Assembly (NCBI GenBank): GCA_947176355.1
Contig: CAMWQY010000044.1
Location: forward strand, 1-12,827
DNA from: an uncultured Porphyromonadaceae bacterium
GTDB taxonomy: Bacteria; Bacteroidota; Bacteroidia; Bacteroidales; Muribaculaceae
DNA length: 12,827 bases
Direction: 5' to 3'
Shown here one piece after another: positions 1 to 6,160 of this stretch. Positions within the stretch are counted from its first letter, which is position 1; every line of letters begins with the position of its first letter. The notes beneath the pieces were generated by a model. It saw nothing but the letters and a program-made list of their open reading frames with translations. It ran no database searches and was not told the DNA's origin. A program made the position numbers and the translations under genes.

Positions 1-990
1 ATCGTATGCCTTCATTATCAGATCGTAACCTCCGAAAGCAGCAACCATCATAAGCAAAGTGCTGTATGGCAGATGGAAGTTGGATACCATTGAATCACAG
101 ACTGTGAAATCATAAGGAGGGAATACAAACTTATTGGTCCAGCCTTCAAAAGGCATAAGATGACCGTTCATGCATTCAGCAGTGACAAGTGCCCGCATAG
201 TGGAAGTGCCAACGGCACAAACACGCGAGCCACGATCTTTGGCAGCATTCACCATCTCCACTACTTCTTCCTCTACAAACATCTCTTCCGAGTCCATTCG
301 ATGCTTTGTAAGGTCTTCCACATCAATATCACGGAAATTACCTCTTCCACAATGCAATGTGATAAACCCGCGTTCTACACCCTTGATTTCAAGACGCTTC
401 ATAAGTTCACGACTGAAGTGTAGCCCTGCAGCCGGAGCCATTACGGCGCCCTCCTTAGTAGCGAAAATATTCTGATAACGATCTACGTCATCCGGTTCAG
501 CATCGCGAGTGATATAGTCGGGAAGCGGAGTATCTCCGAGAGCATAAAGGGCAGCCTTAAACTCATCATGAGGTCCATCGTATAGGAATCGCAGTGTACG
601 GCCACGAGACGTAGTATTATCGATCACTTCTGCTACCATCGAGTCATCCTCACCGAAATAGAGTTTATTGCCTATACGGATCTTACGTGCCGGTTCGACG
701 AGCACATCCCAATATTTATTCGCTTCATTAAGCTCACGAAGCAAAAACACTTCGATCTTGGCATTAGTTTTTTCTTTATTGCCGAAAAGACGCGCAGGAA
801 ACACACGAGTATCATTAAAGACCATCACATCCTGCTCTTCGAAGAAGTTGATAATTTCCTTGAATATGCAATGCTTAATGCTACCGTCGCGCACATCCAC
901 TACCATCAGACGGCATTCATCCCTATTTTCTGAAGGATGCATTGCAATTTGAGCATCCGGGAGTTTGAATTTGAATTGTGAGAGTTTCAT
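1..990 (-). CDS. queA: S-adenosylmethionine:tRNA ribosyltransferase-isomerase QueA (3' end cut by window edge)
   Basis: QueA moves the ribose of SAM onto 7-aminomethyl-7-deazaguanine in the wobble position of GUN-anticodon tRNAs, giving epoxyqueuosine in the cytoplasm. The minus-strand frame is open from an ATG at 990 to base 1, giving 330 residues against about 350 for the family, so only some 20 C-terminal residues are missing. The start [19 protein letters not shown], the segment [16 protein letters not shown] near residues 55-70, the central LHCGRGNF stretch and the near-terminal [20 protein letters not shown] are family hallmarks. There is no internal stop or frameshift. It is the last visible gene of the ftsX-DUF3098-uppP-truB-queA unit and lies 81 bases after truB. 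I see no TAnnTTTG promoter in that gap, so read-through from upstream is likely. Confidence 0.96.
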   Translation of the reverse strand, partial: MKLSQFKFKLPDAQIAMHPSENRDECRLMVVDVRDGSIKHCIFKEIINFFEEQDVMVFNDTRVFPARLFGNKEKTNAKIEVFLLRELNEANKYWDVLVEPARKIRIGNKLYFGEDDSMVAEVIDNTTSRGRTLRFLYDGPHDEFKAALYALGDTPLPDYITRDAEPDDVDRYQNIFATKEGAVMAPAAGLHFSRELMKRLEIKGVERGFITLHCGRGNFRDIDVEDLTKHRMDSEEMFVEEEVVEMVNAAKDRGSRVCAVGTSTMRALVTAECMNGHLMPFEGWTNKFVFPPYDFTVCDSMVSNFHLPYSTLLMMVAAFGGYDLIMKAYD

Positions 991-1071
991 TTTTATTGAG
1001 TTGTCGAATTGTCAAGTTTGTATCAGGATCCTCATAATAAGTAGTATCGATCCTATAATAAGCATTTGTCG
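991..1071. repeat. truB-queA gap with short simple repeats
   Basis: The gap holds two kinds of imperfect repetition. Positions 1021-1041 and 1045-1062 are an imperfect tandem pair, 21 and 18 bases long. On the plus strand both begin with TATC, share a GATCCT core and end in ATAATAAG. Next to queA, about 991-1018, a run of 8-base units (GAGTTGTC, GAATTGTC, AAGTTTGT) is visible. No strong hairpin followed by a T tract and no TAnnTTTG element is seen, so the gap looks like an untranslated spacer inside an operon. Confidence 0.5.
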
Positions 1072-1797
1072 TCAATCGTCGATTGTAAGCTTAAAGTCTT
1101 CGGGGTAAGAGATCTCGCAGTTTGCGATTTTCTCAACAGCTTCGTCTACTGACATACAGTCTTCAATGCGGATATTACCTACCCTTGTGCGACAGAGCGC
1201 TGTCAAATGAGCTCCGGAATTGAGAGCCTTTCCTATATCTCTGGTCAATGCACGTATATACGTACCCTTGGAGCAAACTATCTTCAATTTTAGTTCAGGA
1301 AGAATGGATGGAAGCATTTTAATCTCATCAATCACGAGGGGCTTGGCTTTCAATTCCACTTCCGCTCCTTTTCTTGCATACTTATATGCACGTTTTCCGT
1401 CGATTTTCACTGCACTATAGACCGGTGGCACCTGCATGATATTTCCTTCGAAATTAGGCAATATCTCTTGAATCATCTCTTCAGTGATATGCTCGTAAGG
1501 ATATTCTGCATCAATCTCCGTCTCAAGGTCGAAACTGGGAGTTGTAGCACCAAGCCTGATAGTGGCGATATATTCTTTTGTCCCATTCTGCAGACGCTCT
1601 ATGTCGCGTGTGGATCTGCCTGTGCAAATGATCAAAACTCCGGTTGCGAGAGGATCAAGAGTTCCGGCATGTCCAACCTTAAATTTCTTGACATTAAGAC
1701 GTCGTTGAATGGCACCTCTTACACGCTTGACAGCATCAAAGGATGTCCAACCAAGGGGTTTGTCTATTCCTATAATTTCTCCTGAAATAAAATCCAT
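1072..1797 (-). CDS. truB: tRNA pseudouridine(55) synthase TruB
   Basis: TruB isomerises U55 to pseudouridine in the T-loop of elongator tRNAs. From the ATG at 1797 the protein has 241 residues. Early residues GEIIGIDKPLGWTSF are the usual N-terminal motif. GHAGTLDPLATGVL follows, and its aspartate is residue 48, the catalytic nucleophile of the family. The later PPVYSAVKIDGKRAY and CSKGTYIRALTRDIG segments complete the fold. A TTG at 1809, directly next to the uppP stop, would add four residues (MIDK). I prefer the ATG because family members begin right before the GEI-DKP motif and because it leaves 12 bases after the uppP stop, containing a weak GATAAG. The gene is co-directional with uppP, so translational coupling is plausible. 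Confidence 0.96.
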   Translation of the reverse strand: MDFISGEIIGIDKPLGWTSFDAVKRVRGAIQRRLNVKKFKVGHAGTLDPLATGVLIICTGRSTRDIERLQNGTKEYIATIRLGATTPSFDLETEIDAEYPYEHITEEMIQEILPNFEGNIMQVPPVYSAVKIDGKRAYKYARKGAEVELKAKPLVIDEIKMLPSILPELKLKIVCSKGTYIRALTRDIGKALNSGAHLTALCRTRVGNIRIEDCMSVDEAVEKIANCEISYPEDFKLTIDD

Positions 1798-1809
1798 CTT
1801 ATCAATCAA

Positions 1810-2634
1810 TTACCATACAAGACAAAGGATACCCACTATCAAACAATATATAGCAAACCATACAAGCTTGCCTTTCTTCACAAGGTTGAGCATCCATTTG
1901 CATGCTATGCATCCCACAATGAAAGCTGCAAAAAATCCAATGAGAAGACATGTGCTTGAGACCGGGGTTTGCCCTTCCGCCTCCCCTTGGAGAATATCCT
2001 TAATGCTAAGAAGAGCCTCTCCTACAATAGGAATGATCACCATAAGAAATGAAAAAGAAGCAACTTTGTCTCGTTTGTCTCCAATTAGGATACCAGTAGC
2101 AATTGTGGTGCCACTACGGCTAAGTCCGGGAAGCACAGCGACAGCCTGCGCCACGCCTATAGTTATGGCATCGGCAAATGTAATGTCTCTGCCACGGCTT
2201 GCACTCTTCATCTTGCCATTCATCAGCCGATCGCTATAATGAGCGAAAGTCAACAAGCAAGCCGTAGCAAGCAAGCAAACTCCAACAATAGTAAGATTCC
2301 CAACAAAGATACTTTCTATCTTATCTTTGAAGCAAAAACCTACTATGGCAATAGGAATACAACTGACGAGAATCTTGACAACATACCAGAAATCGTCGTC
2401 TCTGCTGAATGTGAAGAAACTCTTACATAGCTTCCAAAACATTGGCCATAATATCACAATCGTACTGAGGACAGTAGCTGCATGAAGGATCACATCAAAT
2501 TGCAGTGCATCATCACCTTGAAGCTTAAGACCAAGAATCTCTCGGAAGATGACGAGATGACCACTTGAAGAAATAGGAAGATATTCAGCAAGTCCCTGGA
2601 CTATACCGAGAATAAGGGCGTCTAACCAATCCAT
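1810..2634 (-). CDS. uppP: undecaprenyl-diphosphatase UppP (BacA family)
   Basis: This integral membrane enzyme dephosphorylates undecaprenyl diphosphate to recycle the lipid carrier of peptidoglycan and other glycans. The protein has 274 residues, the usual length. Near the N-terminus GIVQGLAEYLPISSSGHL carries the (E/Q)xxxE motif (Q13, E17) and H26. The second motif, LPGLSRSGTT, is at about residues 168-177 with R173 as the conserved arginine. Several hydrophobic spans fit the multi-pass fold, and the protein ends in a hydrophobic stretch (IYCLIVGILCLVW). It sits between DUF3098 and truB, a gene order familiar in Bacteroidales. UppP was historically linked to bacitracin resistance, but here the context is housekeeping. 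Confidence 0.97.
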   Translation of the reverse strand: MDWLDALILGIVQGLAEYLPISSSGHLVIFREILGLKLQGDDALQFDVILHAATVLSTIVILWPMFWKLCKSFFTFSRDDDFWYVVKILVSCIPIAIVGFCFKDKIESIFVGNLTIVGVCLLATACLLTFAHYSDRLMNGKMKSASRGRDITFADAITIGVAQAVAVLPGLSRSGTTIATGILIGDKRDKVASFSFLMVIIPIVGEALLSIKDILQGEAEGQTPVSSTCLLIGFFAAFIVGCIACKWMLNLVKKGKLVWFAIYCLIVGILCLVW

Positions 2635-2674
2635 TTTATAATTAAGAATTGAGAATTTAGATTGAGAATTGTGC
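2635..2674. repeat. AT-rich heptad-like repeat between uppP and the DUF3098 gene
   Basis: Positions 2641-2672 read as near-repeats of a 7-base unit RAGAATT (AAGAATT, GAGAATT, then TAGATT, GAGAATT). This is low-complexity spacer DNA. No promoter or terminator is recognised in it. Confidence 0.45.
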
Positions 2675-2947
2675 TTAATTTCTTGGTTTAATTAAAATAG
2701 CAAATGCCATTAGGAGAAAGCCTAAAAAAGTCACGGCAGGACCTATGACAATGCGGCGAGTCGAAAAGATATCGGGGTTGAAACCTCCTTCCACAGAACT
2801 TCCAGGACCAGCCATAAGGATGAAGCCTATTACAATCAAAGCAAGGCAACAACCCATTGCTATATAATTTTTCTTTCCGAACGGACGTTCGGATTCTTCT
2901 ACCTTCTTTATGTCGCCCTGCTGGGGAGTCGGCATTTTTATTTTCAT
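2675..2947 (-). CDS. DUF3098 family small membrane protein
   Basis: This is a 90-residue protein with a hydrophilic N-terminus (residues 1-27, ending RPFGKKNY), a first membrane span at about 29-46, a connecting loop with GGFNPDIFSTRRI (about 54-66), and a second span at about 67-86 that ends in a basic KPRN tail. The FGKKNY motif and the FNP-(D/E)IFS-RRI loop are what I recall as the DUF3098 signature of Bacteroidota. Its biochemical role is unknown. Its fixed place between ftsX and uppP suggests a link to cell division or envelope assembly, but that is inference from gene order only. The start ATG at 2947 is the only sensible one for this length; a second ATG four codons in is possible. Confidence 0.88.
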   Translation of the reverse strand: MKIKMPTPQQGDIKKVEESERPFGKKNYIAMGCCLALIVIGFILMAGPGSSVEGGFNPDIFSTRRIVIGPAVTFLGFLLMAFAILIKPRN

Positions 2948-3013
2948 GCTTTAATACAATTTAGAAGTGAATTTTAATATTTAGAGAATGATTTGATCAC
3001 TAATTTTTTATCA

Positions 3014-3895
3014 TTATTTAAACAGGTCTTCGTAATCTTGCCTTAGATGTCGTGAAGTGGCAATTAGAGCGGCTAATGCACATATTAGCGTTCCGCCGAG
3101 AATCAAGCCTGCATCAATCACTCCCATCCATATCCAGCGGATCAGAGAAGTGAGTTCTTCATATCCCAGTCTTTCGCTTGCAGCGAGAAGAGCCGAAAGC
3201 AAAGCTCCTGAAACAAGACCCGATATTGCCCCCACTGCAGCATTCGACCAAATGAAGGGACGACGTATGAACCCGTTGGTAGCACCCACGAGTTGCATAG
3301 TGTGAATAGTGAATCTTTTGGAGTAAATTGAGAGTCTTACAGTATTACTAATCAGCACAAATGAGATGATCAGCATTATTATAGCAACGATCGAAAACGC
3401 GAAGGTCAATTTTCTGATATTTTCGTTCATTGTCTCGATCAGATGGCTATCGGGAGTACCAACTTCCACTACATCTTTAATAGCAGAGACACTTTTTTTG
3501 ATACCGGCTATACCGGCGACAGTAGAATATTCAGAGGCTATCGTAAAAGAGACTTCCGGGGAGAGTGGATTCACTCCGAAGACATGCTCGAGGTCTTCCC
3601 CGGTGGCTTCTTTCCAATTTTCAAGTGCCTCTTGGCGGGAAATATATCTGACATTTTGAGCAAATTCAGTTTTGGCAATGGCATCACAAATAGCCATAGC
3701 GCGGTCATCTCCGACATTATCGGACATCACAACGCTTATCTCAATTTTTTCCATCATACGTCTTGATTCGGAAGCGGCTGCTGTCCAAATCATCGCAATG
3801 AGGCCCAATGTCAGAAGTGCGAGAGTAACGCTCACACCGGTTGTAGTATGTGCCGCCCAGCTGGATATCTTTACCTCTTTTTGTGGTTTCATCAT
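3014..3895 (-). CDS. ftsX: cell division protein FtsX (ABC transporter permease-like)
   Basis: FtsX is the membrane partner of the FtsE ATPase and regulates septal peptidoglycan hydrolases. The 293-residue protein has the expected layout: a short cytoplasmic N-terminus, a first membrane span at about 18-41, a periplasmic domain at about 45-160, then three spans at about 163-185, 215-239 and 257-281 with a charged C-terminal tail. The stretch after span 2 (SNTVRLSIYSKRFTIHTMQLVGAT) is the conserved coupling region of FtsX. Two ATGs occur in a row at the start (MM), so the true start could be 3892. FtsE is not adjacent, which I believe is usual in Bacteroidales. The gene heads the leftward unit and has a good promoter just upstream. 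The region between it and the DUF3098 gene (2948-3013) is AT-rich with no recognisable site. Confidence 0.95.
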   Translation of the reverse strand: MMKPQKEVKISSWAAHTTTGVSVTLALLTLGLIAMIWTAAASESRRMMEKIEISVVMSDNVGDDRAMAICDAIAKTEFAQNVRYISRQEALENWKEATGEDLEHVFGVNPLSPEVSFTIASEYSTVAGIAGIKKSVSAIKDVVEVGTPDSHLIETMNENIRKLTFAFSIVAIIMLIISFVLISNTVRLSIYSKRFTIHTMQLVGATNGFIRRPFIWSNAAVGAISGLVSGALLSALLAASERLGYEELTSLIRWIWMGVIDAGLILGGTLICALAALIATSRHLRQDYEDLFK

Positions 3896-3948
3896 TCAGA
3901 TTAAATTATTTTATCTGTGTTGTCTGACCCGCAGACGTGAAACGGATG

Positions 3949-3979
3949 CAAAGATAATACATTTTTACCCTAAAGTCAA
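3949..3979 (-). promoter_or_regulatory. Bacteroidota-type promoter for the ftsX-queA unit
   Basis: On the minus strand, TATCTTTG (3956-3949) matches the -7 consensus TAnnTTTG. A TTG (3979-3977, in context CTTGAC) lies 20 bases upstream, the expected spacing for the -33 element. Transcription would begin about 5-8 bases after the TTTG, giving a leader of roughly 45 bases before the ftsX ATG. It lies just beyond the small-RNA terminator at 4034-4067, which fits a new unit starting here. Confidence 0.7.
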
Positions 3980-4033
3980 GTAAAATAGGCTAAAAGATGC
4001 AAAATTAGTAAATTTTGAGATGTTTTTCTGATG

Positions 4034-4067
4034 AAAAAAGGACTCGTATCTCTACGAATCCTTTTTT
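4034..4067 (-). terminator. Intrinsic terminator of the small RNA / surE unit
   Basis: A 15-base-pair stem (4067-4053 with 4048-4034) closes a four-base loop. Read on the minus strand the loop is GAGA, a GNRA-type tetraloop, and the one irregular pair is a G-U wobble, so the stem is unbroken. Read on the plus strand the same position is a C-A mismatch. The 3' arm ends in six Ts. This asymmetry says the signal serves leftward transcription. Confidence 0.82.
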
Positions 4068-4206
4068 CCGGCGTCCCTCGAAATCCTTCGCAAGACACCG
4101 TGTGTCCTAATCCTAATTTAACTATTAATCCATAACTTTACTAATGCAACAATAATTGTCAATGAAACGATTAATTGGTCTTTACTGTATGAATGTCTTT
4201 TTATTC
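4034..4206 (-). ncRNA. Candidate small RNA, possibly Bacteroidales 6S RNA
   Basis: The gap between ftsX and surE carries a minus-strand segment of about 170 bases bounded by a TAnnTTTG element (4219-4212) and an intrinsic terminator (4067-4034). There is no plausible coding frame in it. The predicted transcript can fold back on itself. The 5' segment 4199-4192 (AAGACAUU) pairs with 4099-4092 (GGUGUCUU), and inside it 4175-4169 (AUUAAUC) pairs with 4130-4124 (GAUUAAU), leaving large unpaired middle parts. Two small alternative hairpins lie near the 3' side: GACAC with GTGTC, and CGAA with TTCG. Length, a closing stem, an open central region and a 3' terminator are the general plan of 6S RNA, the RNA polymerase decoy. 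Naming it 6S is inference; a different trans-acting RNA, or a surE 3' untranslated region, remains possible. Confidence 0.45.
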
Positions 4207-4211
4207 TTTTG

Positions 4212-4219
4212 CAAAGTTA
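4212..4219 (-). promoter_or_regulatory. Putative -7 element for the small RNA
   Basis: TAACTTTG on the minus strand (4219-4212) matches TAnnTTTG. The -33 side is poor: about 19-21 bases upstream the sequence is TGTTAATT and not a clear TTG, with a run of nine As between. A start near 4206 would give an RNA of about 170 nt ending at the terminator. Confidence 0.5.
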
Positions 4220-4265
4220 GCATTTTTTTTTGAATTAACAGATACATTGATAATAAAAGGGCAAA

Positions 4266-4305
4266 TTTGATACAATTTTAACACTTTTTGACCAATTTTA
4301 CACTT
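4266..4305. repeat. Abutting imperfect tandem repeat between surE and the small RNA
   Basis: Positions 4266-4286 (21 bases) and 4287-4305 (19 bases) are adjacent near-copies. On the minus strand both begin AAGTGT, continue through AAAATTG and end in TCAAA. They lie about 50-90 bases upstream of the putative small-RNA -7 element and directly after the surE stop. They could be a pair of protein-binding sites or a neutral duplication. No surE terminator is seen in this stretch. Confidence 0.5.
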
Positions 4306-4321
4306 GTCATTATCATGTAGC

Positions 4322-5062
4322 TTAAAAGCAATTAGGAGCAGTTCTGTCGAGAGCTTCGTAGACCACAGAAGTATACCCATGATCAAGAGCATAGAGATCC
4401 GTATCAGTACTCGAGGGTTCGTCGTTTACCAAGTGGCCGGCGAGCATGAAGAAGGATCTGCCGAAAGGATCAATGTATTCTTTATATTCTTCGCTCCAGT
4501 GCGCTTTGCATTCTCGGCTAATCATGATGGGAGCCAAAGGGACCCCGGAAGGAACATTTACATTGATAAATATTCCCTTAGGCAACCCTTCATTGAGGAG
4601 TTTTGGAATAAGTTCGTCTACTACAGGCTTTACGGCTGAGAAGTCGGCATCAGGATCATGAGTGGTCAGCGAGAAACCTATAGATGGGACTCCCCATGTA
4701 GCTCCTTCTTGGACAGCACCCATAGTTCCGCTATAAAGGACATTGACAGAAGCATTGCTTCCATGGTTGATACCGGCAACAATAAGGTCAGGTTTCCGGC
4801 CATTAAGTACAGAATAGCATGAAATCTTGACGCAGTCTACCGGAGTCCCATTGCAACTATACAGCTTAGCGCCTTCTACGGGGCTTTTTTCTTCTTGAAC
4901 TCGTAGTGGCGCATCAAAAGTCAGAGCCATAGACTGCCCGCTGCGTCCTTGATTTGGGCATACTGCAACTACTTCGCCATATTGAACGAGCATTTTCATA
5001 AGTTCTCTTACACCTTTAGCCATATAGCCATCGTCGTTGCTTACTAATATAAGTTTTTTCAT
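4322..5062 (-). CDS. surE: 5'/3'-nucleotidase SurE
   Basis: SurE is a metal-dependent phosphatase that removes phosphate from nucleoside 5'- and 3'-monophosphates and is linked to survival in stationary phase. The 246-residue protein starts with MKKLILVSNDDG, giving the paired metal ligands D10 and D11. S41 in GRSGQS and N99 in GINHGSN complete the metal site. Length is normal for the family. It is the last protein gene of the leftward unit. The 57-base gap before it has a partial match to a -7 element (TAAATTTT on the minus strand) with a TTG 17 bases upstream, a spacing shorter than usual, so any local promoter would be weak. In many Bacteroides I recall lpxB next to surE; it is not here. 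Confidence 0.96.
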   Translation of the reverse strand: MKKLILVSNDDGYMAKGVRELMKMLVQYGEVVAVCPNQGRSGQSMALTFDAPLRVQEEKSPVEGAKLYSCNGTPVDCVKISCYSVLNGRKPDLIVAGINHGSNASVNVLYSGTMGAVQEGATWGVPSIGFSLTTHDPDADFSAVKPVVDELIPKLLNEGLPKGIFINVNVPSGVPLAPIMISRECKAHWSEEYKEYIDPFGRSFFMLAGHLVNDEPSSTDTDLYALDHGYTSVVYEALDRTAPNCF

Positions 5063-5119
5063 ATTTAATGTTCTTTTTGTTTGAAAATTTACATAAACTC
5101 ATTTCCTTCAACCATATAA

Positions 5120-6121
5120 TCAGAATTTGGATTTTGACAAGTAGCGATCGAAGACTATGCAGCGGTCGGCTCCGGGGAGAGTCGACAGGATATCGGTTGT
5201 GGGGAAGGTCATATAGTTTCGCCTCATCTTTTTGAAGTCTGAATGGGCATCTAAGATGGCTTTCGCATTAGGAAAATCAAGTTTTACTACATACATAAAG
5301 AATGCCAGCGTATCCATCAATCTTCGCTTGAATAGAAGTTTTTTACCTTTCTTCTCGGGCAAGTTTTTATGCAAAAGCAAAAGATTATTGCGGAAATTCA
5401 GATATGTCTTCTTAGGATTCCCTTGAGCAAGAGACGCACCACCAAGATGGTAAACTTTCGACTCCGGAACGACACAGACCCGATAACCAAGATTGTGGAT
5501 TCGACAGCAAAGATCGATTTCCTCCATGTGGGCAAAGAAGAGCTCATCGAGTCCACCGGCATCCACAAAGACCTCCCTGCGCACCATCAGGGCTGCTCCG
5601 GATGCCCAAGCTATATCGGCAGGTCCGTCATCATATTGGCAAAGGTCATATTCAATCTTGTCAAAGAGACGTCCTCTACAAAACGGATATCCATATTTGT
5701 CGAGAAGTCCCCCGGCAGCCCCGGCGTATTCAAACATATCTTTTCTTAGATAGGAAAGTATCTTAGGCTGGCAAGCCCCTACCTCGGGATGAGAGTTCAT
5801 AAATTCGAGCAATGGTTGCCACCATCCCGGAGGAGTCTCCACATCAGAATTCAGAAGCACTACAAACTCAGAATCCACTTCAGCTATAGCCCTGTTGTAG
5901 CCTCCGGAAAAGCCAAGATTTTCATCGAAAGCCAAAATCTTGACATTGGGAAATTCTTTACAAAGCACCTCCATAGATCTATCCGTAGAGCCATTGTCGG
6001 CAACAATGACCTCAACTTCCGGACCTTGCGTGTTGGCAATGACAGAAGGGAGAAACTCTCTAAGAAGCTTCTCTCCATTCCAATTGAGGATTATCACTGA
6101 TAATATAGCACCTAAAGCCAT
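5120..6121 (-). CDS. Family 2 glycosyltransferase (rhamnosyltransferase/WbbL-like)
   Basis: The 333-residue protein has a GT-A fold of family GT2. LSVIILNWNG at the N-terminus, VIVADNGSTD (about 38-47) and LGFSGGYNRAI bind the nucleotide sugar, and LLNSDVE (about 89-95) holds the DxD-like metal site at 91-93. The acceptor-side acid motif is MEEID (199-203). ASGAALMVRREVF (about 173-185) and SKVYHLGGAS (221-230) are typical of WbbL-like and rhamnosyltransferase members. No clear multi-pass membrane region is visible, and a short hydrophobic patch occurs near 271-279. It probably adds a sugar to a lipopolysaccharide, capsule or glycoprotein glycan; donor and acceptor cannot be read from sequence. 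It sits between mtaB and surE, an odd functional mix but with tight spacing, so co-transcription is likely. Confidence 0.9.
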   Translation of the reverse strand: MALGAILSVIILNWNGEKLLREFLPSVIANTQGPEVEVIVADNGSTDRSMEVLCKEFPNVKILAFDENLGFSGGYNRAIAEVDSEFVVLLNSDVETPPGWWQPLLEFMNSHPEVGACQPKILSYLRKDMFEYAGAAGGLLDKYGYPFCRGRLFDKIEYDLCQYDDGPADIAWASGAALMVRREVFVDAGGLDELFFAHMEEIDLCCRIHNLGYRVCVVPESKVYHLGGASLAQGNPKKTYLNFRNNLLLLHKNLPEKKGKKLLFKRRLMDTLAFFMYVVKLDFPNAKAILDAHSDFKKMRRNYMTFPTTDILSTLPGADRCIVFDRYLSKSKF

Positions 6122-6160
6122 GTTGAATGTTGAATTATGAATGAGGGTAGAGAATGAGTA
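6122..6160. repeat. Heptad-like AT-rich repeat in the mtaB-glycosyltransferase gap
   Basis: The 39-base gap reads as successive 7-base near-repeats on the plus strand (GTTGAAT, GTTGAAT, TATGAAT, then degenerate units). It resembles the spacer at 2641-2672 in style. No promoter is recognised. Confidence 0.45.

Noticed and set aside
1798..1809. TTG start for truB directly abutting the uppP stop, adding four residues
   Set aside because: The ATG at 1797 gives the family-typical N-terminus (MDFISGEIIGIDKP), and the four extra residues have no counterpart I recall in the family.
1709..2239. Plus-strand open frame of 176 codons across truB and uppP
   Set aside because: It spans the junction of two real genes on the other strand and has no family features.
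4201..4392. Minus-strand 63-codon frame running from the end of surE into the small-RNA region
   Set aside because: It begins inside surE in another frame, ends in AT-rich spacer and shows no domain or plausible initiation site.
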